A DNA stretch of 64,000 nucleotides, from NCBI RefSeq assembly GCF_030936135.1, contig NC_082598.1:55768347-55832346 (forward strand), written 5' to 3'. The position numbers were made by a program, and so were the translations under genes. The notes under the pieces are model-generated. The model did not search any database and was not told the origin of the DNA. It saw only the letters and a program-made list of their open reading frames with translations. Positions 12,175-26,500 of the stretch are shown here, in pieces (the stretch's first letter is position 1; each line of letters starts with the position of its first letter). The DNA is from Gavia stellata. Its lineage: Eukaryota; Chordata; Aves; Gaviiformes; Gaviidae.

Positions 12175-15100
12175 TGCACAACTTCAGAAATTGCAGAAAG
12201 ACAGTAAGATTGACAAAAAATGGCTATGTTTATTTGCATAGAGAGTGAAGAGGACAAGTGAAGTCTTTTTCAGGTTCCACAGAAAGGTTTCACACAGAAC
12301 CCAGGCTTCATGTGACATTATTTTGCTGCTTCAGTGTGGAAAAGATAGGAAACTATACAAAGTGAATGAAGACATTGAAAAAAGTTGCAGCAATCATGTG
12401 AAAAAGGGGACAGTAAACAGCTAACTAGTTCAACTTCATATAAAACGAGTAAAATAGGAAAAGAATAATTTATAACATTAATTCCATCATATTCCTGTTT
12501 CTGTTCTGTCTGTGTAGGGCCTAATCTGCCTACAGTAGAGGTAGTTTCAGAAAAGGAATTCTCTCATTTTATATAGGCACAAGTATGGACAATACGGGTT
12601 TAATGACTAAGAAACAAAGCAACGGACTCTCTGTACTTGTACTTCTCCAAATATTTAATATTGCTTCAACAAATGTCTTTATGAATGAGAAAAAATACTT
12701 CTGATGATTCTAAAAATAAGAAAACTGAACATGCTTTGAGAATAAATTTACAACTTCCACCGTCCACTGGTCAGATTTGCTTCTCTGAAGATCGCTGTCA
12801 TCTTGGGTACCTTGTATTTATAGTCATAGCATTCTAAACGCATTCAGTGATTTCTTCTCAAGCAACCCTGTGAAATGCCAAGCTGATGTTTATGAAAGTG
12901 GTTAAGATTTATAGAACGCTCTTTCAGAACAAATTAGAAATTTTCTGTGATGACTTTATTGGAAAAAGATCAAAGAAACATCTCTCTAATAATATTGATG
13001 CTGTTTGATGGCAACTGTGTATCTTCCTACAGGACATGGGAATGAAGAAACATCAAAAGGGAAGTGGGGAAAGGGGGCAAGAGACAAAGGGTGGCAAGGA
13101 AACAAAGGCAAATGGCAGGCGGGTCACTCTAGGTAATCAAACTGACCAGAAACTACATGCAGTGGTAGAAAAGGAAACAAAAAGGACAATGTGTATGTGA
13201 GATGTCTGCATCTTGAATTCAACCTGTTACACAACGTTCACCAGTGAAAGTATTAGTGACTTCTGACACCTCATCAGAGAGGCCTGCTGGCTTCTTGAAT
13301 TACAGCTTCAGTGCCAATATGACTATTCTTGCTGACTGCAACAGATACAATATGAATAGATGGCCATATACTCCCTCCCTGCTTGTCACAGAGGGCAATT
13401 AAGCTCATTGGAGGCCTACATCCAGGCAATGATTTCTGCTCAGTCCAGTAACTGTTCAATGTATGGCAAAAGTCAAAAGATGCATGTCTTGGGCCTGACA
13501 ATTAATGGGAACAAAAGTACTGGTGTATCCTACTGTCAAGTGTCTTCAGTCACACCTTTGACTCCAGCTACTGGTAGGCTACCACAAAATTGTCCTCAAG
13601 TCCTTTACATATCTTTCCCAATGTCATCCTACACTATAAATGTCTCAGGTAATTGGAAAAATTGCCACAGGTCATGAAAAATTGAAAGGTTTTGTTTCTC
13701 ATTTCTACACTTTTGAAGAAATAGCCACCATGATTGGGCCAGTTTGCCAGTTATGAGTTTCAATCTGTTGGGAAATGATAATTTCAAGCATATTTCTTCC
13801 ATTTCTTACCACCTACAAAAGCATAGATTGGCAGAAGGAGCAGTACAGAGAGCTAAGAAGCTTCTATTTAAAAAAAAAAAGGTCCGGTATTATCTCATCC
13901 TAACTACAGGATATCCCTTGTGCAGTGACTGGAACAGCCTCAGTTTAATTGCTTCTGCAACTTTGCCAACTTGCTGTGTTACTGGAAAATCTCATAGTAT
14001 TTGATATTTTTTTCTCATGGTCCAAGTACTGCAGTCAGTAGAGTCCATAAGAATCTCAATTTTCACTTCTAAAGAAACTGAAGCTTCTGCATGGCACAGT
14101 TCTGACTTATCCCTAAGAGCATCCAGGATTAGAAAGTAATTAGAAAGAATCAAACAGCTCTTGTACATTTTAAGTTTCATGTGATTCCTTGGGGCCAGAC
14201 ACATGATGTGGGTTTCCTCTCTGCCTGTTTGATTTTCTGATTATTTTTGTTTTTCATTGTTGGAGGTGGTGATGCAGGACTAATACAGCACTGACAGCTG
14301 CATGGACTATGTTTTACCCAAAGCAATCCAGGGTTCAGAGCCTCAGAGGGCTGACAAACACCACACAGAGGATTTCCTAGATTTTTTCCTTTTGACTCTT
14401 CTGATGGACATTTCAAGTGGCCCAGTTACAAATGGAAGAAAAGCACTCAAAAACTTTACGGAAAACAAATGCAGGCATGGGCTTTGCACTGAGCATTTTA
14501 GTTGTTGCATCAGAAGACCTTATATTGTTCAGATCAAACAAAAGATTTGACTCAGAGAAGTCAGTGGTATTTTCAGTTCCTAATTTCCTAATCCAAGTAA
14601 TAGAAGAACTCAGAAGGCAGTAAAGCAGGTATTTTAAGGGCCCTAAATCACCTGAATACAAGCCCGTGCATTCGGGATCTGACATCATGGCCAGTTTGCA
14701 GTGAGGCATTCATATCTCTTCACCCATATGCTTCTTCACACATTTAATATGTTTTACAGGGCCCTTTTGTTCTCACTGCTGCACTAAGACACTGAAATGT
14801 GTCACAATGTTCCACGTAACATACACCATAAGTGATGTTCTGTAGCCACCTGCCTTGCTACAGCCATGCAACCCAAGCAGCATTTTTCAAATAGGAAAAA
14901 ACATCAAGAAGTTAATTTTAAAACTCATTAACTCAGAGCTTCAATTTAATATTCATTTTTACCTAAATGTTTGAATACTCAGATTATATCCTGAGGCCTG
15001 CAGTAGTTTCACATTACAAATTGTACTGGCAGCTCAGGACTCGGGTTGGAGTTTCTAACTCTTCAAGTTAGGGAGATAAACTCTTTAAATTTAAACCCTT

Positions 15101-17138
15101 CGCACCACTTGTGACCTAAGTATTTCAATGTGCTGCTATGTTTTGACATCAAATTGTATTTGCATGTATTTTTAGTATTTATACAAGAATGTCCAACTTA
15201 GATGCAATTTTTTGTTGATAGGAACATCTGCTGGGTTCCACTACAACACACTAATAATGGGAACATACCTGCAAAGTATTTTAAAAATATAGGAGTTTTC
15301 CCCTACAGTTTAATTAGAATGGAAAGTGGAGAGAATACAGCCTTCACTGAATATGGAGGTAACTCAGCAAAGGAGATGCATGTGTGTGCTTCATGAAGGT
15401 ATCACTTTTCTTTCCAAATATAAAGTGGCAGCTTTGAATGTGGGAAGGAGTGCTATGTCTATTCATTTAAAAATATGGCCAATATTTATAGCATTCATGT
15501 ATTCTCATTTTTAGATCTCTACTTAAACATAATCGTCTACCATATACATAATTCTAACTGCTTAATCCAAAATTATTTTCCTTTTCAGTTTTTAGAGAAT
15601 AAACAGGAGAGACACATAAAATCAGTATGTGTAACCGGAAATCCTGCGTGCGTATATGTACACCACATCTATGCAGTATCCATAGGTATACATAAATCTA
15701 GGTACATGTTGTCGACATTTTACAAGGAACAAAATAAATATGTAAAACTACTTAGAAGGGTTCAATTAAAAAAAATGCCTCTAATGTATTTAAATTCTGA
15801 ACTGCCCTGATTTTATTTAATCAAAAATATAGGAGGAAAACAATCCGTTACAAGGCTTTACAATACTTTCAAGGTATTGGACGAACATGTGTGGCCCGGA
15901 TATGAAGTAAATGGTACGTGTGGTGTGACATGAGTTTAGCTGGCAAGAAATGAACCAAATTGTTCATGAACAGCATAGCAATTAAAGCATAACAAATGAC
16001 TGCCACTAAAGCCATTATTCTGCAAACACCATTTATTCTACACAATCATTTCAGAAATGTTTTAAGGAAGTTTTTATATATACAAGTATGCATATGTGTG
16101 TGTAAGCATTTTTAATACATACACCTACATATCTTTTAATATTTCGACATTTAATTTTGCATCCTTCTGCATCTAAAGCCAGCTACAGGTTTAAAGGACT
16201 GGTCCAATATGCACTAACACCGACAAGAATCTTTCCACTGTTTTCAGTAGACTTGGTTAACTACATCAGTTTCAAAAGGAGAGAAAAAGAATAATCAAAA
16301 AAGCACACCAAAATTCCAGAAAGAACAGTTGTCTGGAATACAAGTATGCCATTGTTTTTAGGTTTACTATTGCCTGTTTTTTTAAGCTAAATCTTTTGTT
16401 TCTAGTTGCTTTAGTCAAACACTAGGAAACAGACATTGCACCATAGCTTCCACCTAGGCTGTCTGTCTCAACAATAATTATTATTCTTTCTCTTAAAGCA
16501 GCACTAGCCACAACCAGAGACAAAAATCATATGACCAAATGGCTCCTCAGTGTGCATGATAATTCTAATTTTGGTGATAAAAACCTGGCTCTAGCTTTGA
16601 GGATTTCAAATATACAATATTGCATACAGTTGCTGCGCATCATGTCTCATCTTTGCTCTTCTGCACAAACTTAATGGGTGAAAGGGCTCAGAGGAACAAT
16701 TGTTTGTTTTCTACACCATAAAAGTCAGCAACTGACTGCCTTCACTTTGTAGCTTTTATTGCATTACTTGCGTGGTGTCCAATAATCCCTATGAGCCATG
16801 ATGCTGGAGTTTCACATCTCTGAGCCACTTTCACACAGCCCACACACCACTCAGCATCCTGCTGCCACAATAGTTATTTCCAAAAACCTGTTTTGAAACA
16901 GTATATTTAAAAGGCAAGCCCCACAGAACTGCACTGTACTAACAGAAAGCACAGCACAATTAATTCTGAAGCATGGGAACATGACAGGGAAGTCAGCATT
17001 GCGTGAATCCTTTGATTTTCTGTTGGCACATGCACCATAAAACTCTGCACATGAGAGTGAAAATTGCATAAACTGTTTGCTTATAGGATACTAAAGTAGG
17101 TGGGTGAGAAATATGGCTCCATTACAAGACTCTTACTT

Positions 17139-17164
17139 GCAAGAATACATGTATGTATTCTTGC
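17139..17164. repeat. Near-perfect 26-bp palindrome
   Basis: Two perfect 12-bp arms (left GCAAGAATACAT) flank a 2-bp centre, GT. It could form a cruciform or hold a symmetric protein site. No function is evident. Confidence 0.85.
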
Positions 17165-17838
17165 ATATATGAACTGATGGAAGAAGGTATGATGTATTAC
17201 TGATAAGGGAGAAAAGCTAACTTCTGTTCTCCCCTGAAGCACAGAGAAGCATAAAAGAAAGGGATTGTAATTCTGTATTTGACTTTTTGTACATCCAGTC
17301 CAGAACATTGTCCCCGATAGTAGTTAGCATCAGAATTTTGAAATAAAGATGACAGATACCTTCCATCATCTATATATAAGGTCCCATCCTAAACTCAATA
17401 TCCCAGATTCAATCTCACTTCCAAAGTTTTTTCTTCTAATTACTGTAACTTCAGATGTGTTTCCATCAGTCTTCAGATCTGCATAATTTTTGACCTTGAT
17501 ACCACTTTGTTTAGCTAGAAGCTGCATGAGAAGTATTTAATGAAAGTCACTTTTGGTGAACTATGACTTAGTGCTATAGCTCTGAATCACTGTGCCCCTG
17601 GGGGTTACTTGCAGGGTATGACGAGAACAGCTTCTGGCAACGTGGGCTTCCCAGAGCCTGAAAATAGAAAAAGGTCAGTGGTTTCCTTTCCTCTACAATG
17701 CCATATCCTTTTTCACTTTGGCGTAGCCCATACCATGCCCTCTTCCCTAAGCCGTTCATACACTCATGCCCTGGTCCATTAGAGCTTGCTCTGACTCTGC
17801 ATGCTGCAATGCACCGCAACACTCAGAGTAGGTCAACA

Positions 17839-17873
17839 CTGGTAGGCCATGACCTACCAGTTCCTATAAAAGG
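17839..17873 (+). promoter_or_regulatory. Inverted repeat followed by a TATA-like box
   Basis: CTGGTAGG (17839-17846) and CCTACCAG (17853-17860) form 8-bp perfect arms around a 6-base loop. Four bases later comes TATAAAAGG (17865-17873), a full-strength TATA consensus. The layout resembles a core promoter with a symmetric upstream element, but no coding exon follows. It may be an unannotated lncRNA promoter, a remnant of a transposon promoter, or chance. Confidence 0.3.
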
Positions 17874-19574
17874 CATGGGAAGGAGGCAGCAGTAAAGAAG
17901 GTGATGCAGAGGGGAGGACAGTAGTGAGGGCTGGAGACAACTATTGTGCTTGGTCTGTGGAGGCCTTGGAAATCCTGGTTTTTTGCCTAGTTAGAGACCT
18001 CCTGTTGTCAACCACTGCAAAGCAGCCAAACATGTGGGTACATTGGAGGTCAAAGTTAAAAGTCAACTGAAGTAGCATTACAGGGTGATTACATCGCTCT
18101 GACTGTGCTGACTGCATGGGCAGATCACCATCGGCATAAACCACAACAGCAACTGCTGAATCAGCTTCTTCTCTAAGGAAAATGAAGCTAGGCAACCTAT
18201 AAATCCCAGCAGCCACCCCACTACAGTCCAACAGAATCATGCCCCCAGACCCTTCCTTCCATTTTCATTTAGTCAGCAATGAAATTCAGGGAGATTATTC
18301 ATCGGAAAGTAACTCATTCAAATATTCGCACAAGGGCTGTTTGGTAGCTGGACTCCAATTCATACACAAGATGCCTGCATATAACGAGGAGCTCAGTAAG
18401 GTAGCTACTTCCAAGCACAAGAGTGCTAGATGATCGGGTAAAAATTATTTGTCTGGATCACCAGCATATGGCACCTATTTTACCTTCTCATCACTAAAAT
18501 AAAATAAATGGTTGTTACTCTCACTGCCTGAGATGAGTTTTCCTGGGTGAAATCCTTAAAGACACTAGTTTTTATTTTAATTTATCATGTATGCACTTCG
18601 GAGAGTTGAGTCTTGCTGTGATAATTCCCCTGGAGTCTTTGGAAACTTTGCTTAAGGAAGCTGTGACAAGATCTGGTTTTTGAGACAATAAACACCTCAG
18701 ATCTGTACAGGTTTTGAAGGAGGTCCATTCCTCAAAGAATGATTTCTCTGTTTCCAGTGCAGGAGCTACAGGAGGTGTGAAGCTCTCATTCTAGTCTGGT
18801 TTTTGTAGCTTGCATATATCTTCATTTGTATTGTCTTCCCTTTGCATGAGATTCATAGCTCTTCTGTATAAAGGTCCCAGCATGAACAATTCTGCCAGCA
18901 AAAATGAAAAACTACAAAAATATGTATTACTGTAGAAGTTACAACTGATTCATGGAACGTAAACAAACACGCAACCACCTGTGGGTCTCCATGTAAAACT
19001 AGTAAAAAAAAATGTTAAGTGCAGAATCGGGCAGACCTATTCTGATTGCTGTTAAATTTGTGATTGTAGACATGTGCCGGATATTAGCTTTTATTGTATT
19101 TTGCCTTACACAATGAATTCAAGGCTATTTGTCAATTATAGCACATCTCCCTCATATTACAAGAAACAAGCAATGGACATTCCCCGAGTACATTCTTCAA
19201 TATGAATCTACACTCACAAACCAACATCTCAGCCATCTACAATAGGCCGTTTCCATTTTAACACAAAAGGAATTGCTGCTGACTGTGGCTTGCTGGGATT
19301 ATGTGCTTTTTTATGTATCTCTGAGTTTACTTTAGAAGCTCAGCTATTAAGAATATCAGGCAATTTTGATTGTCTTCATCATTTGCCCTCTAAACCTATA
19401 ATTGAGAAAGAATCTAACAGGCAACTACAGCACCCATCAAACAACATTAAAATCTATTGTAAAGACAGGGGATGGAAGAGGGAGTGAGGGACAGAAAGAA
19501 AGGTCTTGAGCACACTGTGCCATGTGGGAGATTATATAATCTAGGCAAAGCATGATACAAATATTTCTTCTTTT

Positions 19575-19590
19575 TGTGTGTGTGTTTGTG
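19575..19590. repeat. Short TG microsatellite
   Basis: An interrupted run of TG dinucleotides following a T stretch. Confidence 0.8.
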
Positions 19591-20497
19591 AAGGAAAATA
19601 TAACATCAGCTTCATTCTTGTTCATGTCTCCTTTTCGTAAAGCAAAAACCTGCTGTCCACTGTAATAGGAGAATGTTCTGGGCATTTTGTGTACTGAAAT
19701 GCTACCCATAAACAACAAAAAGGCAGCATTTTATTACATTCTGCCTTGGTTAGATAGTCCCCAACACTATAATATGTTCTTCAGCGGCCTAGATATCAGG
19801 GTGTAACTTGGATGTAGATGAAGATCTTTAGTTTTTAATTAATAATACATAGTGCAGAATCTGAAAGGCTATCTATAATTTATGTATCAGTGGCTCAAAA
19901 GCAGTCATTCATACATTATATATTCAGACAGAAAATTATCTCGCTTTTATTTTCCAATAAAAAGTATATTAAGATGCTACTGTGTACCCCCCAAAATGGA
20001 TCAGCGCTACCCAGAGCTTTGTAGCTCTCAAAAATACCAGATTCCACTGGGTTCTGTTTGGTACTAGAGGCTGAATGTGCAAAAGCATTACTGACTATCT
20101 CTCCCTCTCTTCTGATGGGCTTCTAAAAAGCATCAGGCCACTTCTTGGGTATGTGGCAATTTACCCATAGAGGGATAGATAATGTGAGAAAAAGAAGTTT
20201 ATAAAAAGGGAGGGAAATGATTTCACAATAAGGGGTTTCCAAACTGGACTTAAGAAAAACTGATTATGGTAATATACCACAAGACTCCTACAAAACAGAG
20301 GACGAACAAAGTCATCTTTGAAATACAAGTTTATGCAAAGCTATTACCTATAAAGCATGTTTAATATTAACAGTCATTCTCATCACGCTGTCCTATTTTC
20401 CAAGCACCCACCTACTTATGGGCACTTTAAAAAGTAAAAATAAAAAAATGCATACTGTGTATGCTGAACATGCAACTCTTAGAAGTTACTTTCAATG

Positions 20498-20587
20498 CTA
20501 TATTTTCTCCTCCTCTCTATCAAGCTGGAAAGCCTAAAATTTCTATATTTTCTCCCCCTCTCTATCAAGCCGCAAAGCCTAAAATAG
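20498..20587. repeat. Tandem duplication, 45-bp unit, two copies
   Basis: The unit at 20498-20542 is repeated immediately at 20543-20587 with only a few substitutions, for example CTCCTCC to CTCCCCC and GCTGGAAAG to GCCGCAAAG. A small + strand frame (20461-20664) reads through both copies, giving a repeated SPPLYQA.KPKI peptide, because 45 is a multiple of three. There is no other evidence that the frame is translated. Confidence 0.9.
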
Positions 20588-23500
20588 TGATACCAGGCTA
20601 CATGGTGCAAAGAAAGCCAGTCTCTGTTACACCTCAATCTTTGTTATGCCACTTTTATGTGTAAAACAATGCAGACAAGATGCCAGCAGGATCAAACAAG
20701 CCCTCCCCCCTGCCTCAGGTGCCTGGGAGGTCATTTCTGGGTGGCTGGGAGTCCCAGCTATCTGACAGGCTGTCTGAACTCTTTCACTCCAAGACAGAGG
20801 GAAATGAGCAACATCTACACTTGCTTTGCTGCAGCTCCACCACAGCGGATGTGGGACCAACCAAAGTATGAGTCGTGTTTTTTTTCACGTTCTACACTCC
20901 TAAAAAACTGTTTGCTTTTTTTAGCTAAAGTACTGAAATAATCCAGCCTCAACAGAGATTTAGAGCAACTGAGATAAGGAATATATTCCAATCTCATAAG
21001 GGCAAGGAGATGATAAACTAATTAATATTTGTGATGCATCTGGATGTATGATGATTTATATATAGTGAGGTCAGTGAGGTAGGAGATCAGAATTCACAAG
21101 ACAACTTTCAGCAAAGTGAGAAAAGGAGTATCAACCCACACAGAAAGAAGGTATAAAAATTATCATTTTTTTAATGTGAATCTAAATTTGGCATCTGAAT
21201 TTTATTTCCTCAGTACAATAGTATTTTGGAGAAAAAAATGCAAAACAGTTCAACATGACCTACAAGCAAACATTCTAGAAGAGAAACACAATTCCTTGCG
21301 ATTCATATACTTTCCTTTATGAGTGGAGCCAAGCATTAAGCTGCTCCTGCAGGTATGTCACGGGGGAAAAGACTGGTCATAAATATTTTTGTGTTAAGCC
21401 TACCTCTCCCTCTCTACGTAGCACAACACAAAACCAGTTTATGCAGTATGTACAACTAAAATTATCATCTCTCAGAATTGAAATTTGGGGATGGAAGGGC
21501 TTTTGAGATACATTATTATTAGTAGACTGAGGTGTTATCAAACAGAACACTTAACTTGGCTAGTCTAAAATCATAGCATAGTTTTCCTTCACAATTTGTA
21601 GCTCAATAACTAGGATTACCAACTGGCTCTTGGCAGTTATTTTGAAGATTACAGTAATTACACTTCAATGAATTTCTTCATAATGATCTGCTTCCTGGTA
21701 TAAAAAAATTTTAGAATATTACAGTGTATGAATTAGAAGGTAGTTACCACAGATCTCTGAAATACAGCAATCCAAATCCACATCTACTTGAGTTTTGAAA
21801 TATTATTTCTTAATCTTGTAAACTGTCCACTCTGGTCATGAACATTTCTAAATTTTTTTTTTTTTAATCTCTGCTGCTAATCTTTCATTTCTGTTCTGCA
21901 AATTTGCATCACTAGGTATTTTAAATAATCTCATATATTTTTCCTCATGGTACTCTAATGACAGTTTTTGTGTGATGGTCTATGCTGCAAAGTTGTATGT
22001 CTCTGATAAGAAATCAGTAAGAGGAAAAAAGACACTGAGAAAAAACCCATTTATTTTATCACATTTATCAGCCATTCTAAAAAAAGCTTAAAAAAAGCCC
22101 TGCGAAACCTCAAGCTGAGGCAAATATGAAACAGCACTGTATCTGTGCAAGTAGTTAACTGCAGGCAAATGGCAATGTAATGTATGCTGAAATTGCTTCT
22201 GCAACAGGAACTGTTAGATTTCCTCATTAGTTGAAAAGTAAAATATTGGCAAATTAGGCTATAATTTCAGCAAAAAACACTTAGGTCACATGGTCTATTT
22301 CTTCTGTTCTGACAGGACTGAGCTGTTAATTTTGAAGTGTTTTGTATAACCTGGTTTTGAGTAACTCCAATTAAAAGTGAATAAGATCATTCCAGTGAAA
22401 GGTTCTTTATAATTCATTTGCCACCTGACAAGTTGTCTTTGAAAACTACCACAAAGTACTTAAACTTCATGCTATTAGAAAATATTCCTTCATAGACATG
22501 TTATTGTTCATACTGCTTGTTAATATGGTTTATACTGCTTCAGTTGTATCTGAAAAGGAATTTCTTACTTGAAGAATAATGACTATAATCTGGACTAAAT
22601 TAATTCTGTGGTCAATGGTCAAAGGTATGTGCATTACTAAATTAACAGGAAGAGGCTGTAAATCAACATTGTTTTAACAAACCATTACAGTACAATAATT
22701 ACGTTCCGGAAAGTTACAAATAGTCCTCAACAAATCAAATGTCAGGACTGCATAATGTTACATGGTTACTGAGAAGAAAATTATGTCACCTTAGTCTCTC
22801 AGGCACATACGATCAATAAGAAGCAAGTGCTGACTATTGGTCGGGAACTATACATCACCTTTGCTCTGGTTTCATTATTGGATATCTCTCTTTGCAATCC
22901 CAAACATTGAAGTCAATAGCCTCATTGGTTTTAAATCTCCACATGTTGCTACAATCCTATTAAGTTGTCTTAAATTAGTCCGTCCCTGTTTGCAACACAT
23001 ACAGTTGCTATTTCTCAAGAATGCAATTCAAGTGTCCCTTTCCTTTATCTTCCAGACCATTTCTAATAATTGATTTTAAAGAGCAGCCAAGCATTATTCC
23101 TGTGTGGTTGAAGCAGTCACTTTGCTAGACATCCTGGCAGATATTTTACTAATTTGAAAAGAACATACAATATGATACAAAGGAAGAAAGAGTGATGCAT
23201 AGGAAGGTATGTCCACGGACTTTGAGGAGAGTGAAGAGGGAATAAATCTGACTTGCATCAGCCAAGAATACAGCCCAAAAACAGTGAGTAATCTAGGTCT
23301 AACAAATCCAGTATGTATGCATCCAGCAATGCTTTCAGTGAAGCAAAGAAACACAGTATTCTGCTATTGGGGGTCTGAACTGATTTGAACAAGTATTTAA
23401 TGTCTTTCTGGTCATTCCTTTGTTTGTGGATTGCATATGGGAAGAGAAACCAGCAGTTCATTTATGACCAAGCTTTACTTATAATCCATAAGCCACTCCA

Positions 23501-26500
23501 TTGTCTATGTAATGGGATTTGAGTCCAAATCCATTCAATCTAAATTTTTCTAACATCATGTTGGGCATTGCATCAAGTGATTTATTAGCGGTGTAGTTCT
23601 TCAATACAGATTTTAAAATAAACATATAAAACAACCATGATGGCAGGCATTAAAAATTCATATTTACCAACAGTTACCGTAAGACATAGACAAGATGTCA
23701 TTACCTTCCTAAGTACGTAAGAATAGCTTGCTATATAGCATTATATTGTGGCATTGACTTTCCTATGCTGTAAACGGCATTTGGACTGGTTTCTAATCAC
23801 AAATGATTAATTCAGTTTCTTACCACTGAAGGCTTAAATGTCACCCAATTCATAGGATTTTGTTAAGCAAAATCTGGAGGATTAACGTGACCTGTACATG
23901 CATACCAAAACTTAAATCACAGTAACAGGTAATTCTACATGAAATTCTATTCCATAGATGAGTGAGGAAAAAAATTCATTTCTGCTCTCTGTTATACCTG
24001 TAAAGAGACTTTTTTTTAAATCCACACAGATGTATAATGTACCTGAAGTTTCTTCAAAACTATGTGAAACTGTTGCGACCACCAAGGACTCTATGGGAAG
24101 AAACAGTATTTTTTTTTTATATAAGAATGAAATTGAAGAATCACACAAATCATTTTCATGACATACTGGCAGTGTTTTTATGTTCCAGGCCACCTATTTT
24201 ATATTCTCTTATATTTCATCTCTGTCATTAACCAATTTAATCATAATGGTACTAGAGAAAGAAGCTATTAGATTTGTCTCACTTGATGCATTTTTTCCTT
24301 AACTGACAGTGTTACTGCATACAGTAACATTTTTTTCTGGACTCATGTTCCTTTCTAGATCTGCTTTATTATTATTTTAGTAGGCATGAACTTAAGTAAC
24401 AAAAGGAAGGTCTCAAGCACTGTTTTCTTGCTTTCTTGAAAGCTATCATACAAACTGAGTAACACTTTTAATTCTTTGCTATCTCTTCATAAGATTTAAT
24501 GAATATTTAGAAATATATCATGTACCTAGTTTCTCTTTTCTTCCACTAGACAAGTGGACACTCAGCTAAATCCATGTTAATTCCTACAGTAACATCTGAT
24601 ATCAAAATGAAGTATCTGTGTGCATGGGCAGAAAAACTAACATGACTACAGCATGAATCTAAAAAACCCCACATACATGCAAACCCCTGCTAAAATACAA
24701 AACCAAACAGCATCACCTGAAATGCAATACTCCCAACTGCTTATATTAGCGATTACAGCAATATTATCTGCATTGTAGTATAACCTAGCAATATTATCAG
24801 TGGATTTTACAATGAAAACTGCAAGGAAAATCAAGAGTTAATAATGAACTGTGAACAAATCTTTCAAGAACACTTCAAGCTCTTCAACAGACAAAAAGTT
24901 GTTCAAACCTTAGCAAACCTGCAGGAAACAAACATGTAATATATAAAGGAAATTATACTGGCAATGTATTGAATATTAATTATACCCAAACGAGAAGCCG
25001 CTATTCCAACAACAGCAGTGTATTCATGATGGGAAAAACCAAAACAATTAGCAAGAAATTAGTTTTGAGAAGATAAGTGAGAAACTAAAGCTAAAAAGCA
25101 TTACAGAAGTATATAATTATCCCCAAATGAGTGTCATGAATCTAGGATGTTTGGAAGTAAGCTTATACTTGAAGTATATTTATTAAAATTGAGGCAACTT
25201 GAACACAACACTGATGTCATTCCCAAGACATGTTTTTCATGTTTCAACATGGATTTTTTGTTTTGCCTCTAATATAGTACTGCTTCATGACAAGTGCTGA
25301 GGTTGCTTAATAATTTAACTAGTTTTTCCCTGTCTAGAAACAGTGAGTGTTCTTACACCTCCAGCATGAATTATAAATTCCTTGATTTTATGATATATAC
25401 AAAGAGCAGTCATTAGGAGGTTGAAGAACTGGGGAAACCTAATTCTTCTGCTAGGCTTGTAGAGAAGACCTTTACGTGAGAGACTTCACAGCAAACTTTA
25501 TTTGTCAGCAGGAGTCTCTGCTGGAAATGGCATTGGCAGTAATATCTGCCAATTACACCTCACCAGAGAAAACCTTCACGACTGGGCTGGTATAGGAAGA
25601 AGTATAAATTGATGGCAATAACACTGCAGCTAGAAAATTCAGCTGCTTTGTTCTTAGAAATAAGGCTTCTGGCTGTAGGCCTTGCTATACCCAATACTGT
25701 CTTGAGCTGCAAATAGAGACCAGCACTATGCTCACCGTTCCCCCTGTTGTTCTCATCATTCTCCTGGACAGGCCAGGAAAATCCAGTATCGTGGTCTCAA
25801 AAGCTGTGACTGAAGCAACATAGCTCAGGAAAACTCAGTGTTCAAGCTAGTTCAAGCAATGCTAGTTCAGCTCAGTAGCAAAGGCTCAGTCAGGTTCAAC
25901 TAAAAGCATAGACCCAACACATTCAGCCTAACCATCATCAGGTAGGGGTTAAAGTGCACATACCATGACAATCCGCATTACACCAAGCAGTCCTTCTTAA
26001 AACTGCCACAATCCTCACCAAGTTTTATCCTCCCTTAAACCGTGATCTAACAACACAACTCCTGCATTACGTTCCATCTCTATCTTCATTTTCTCTTCAA
26101 CCTGCCCTAGATGGTCTCCTTCCAGCCTTATCCTGATCACCCTACACCTAGCACCATGCTTCCTTCTTCCCCCCTGGATGAGAACACACATTTTGCTCAT
26201 ACCATTGCAAGCCTTCAAGCATGCCATGTGCGTTGACCAACGCTCCAACAAGGCCTCCATGTGGAAGAGAGCTTCTTGCTTTTGGACTCTGCTGAAGGCT
26301 TATTCTTTCTATTACTAGTAGAAGACTGCCTGTTGTTTGGTTTAAAATCTGAGTAGAGCAAATCTTATTCTTCCTTTTAGGACTCATTTCCACAGTGTTG
26401 GCTTACTTTTCTTTCCTTTCAAAATGCAAATAATTGGCCTATCACATCTCCATTTTGTCCCTCATCCTAACACCCAGGAAAAACTCCTAATGTCGTTTTG

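Noticed and set aside
23912..24193. 93-codon minus frame with a TTTACAG acceptor-like site
   Set aside because: No matching donor, no domain, and a competing + strand frame in the same DNA.
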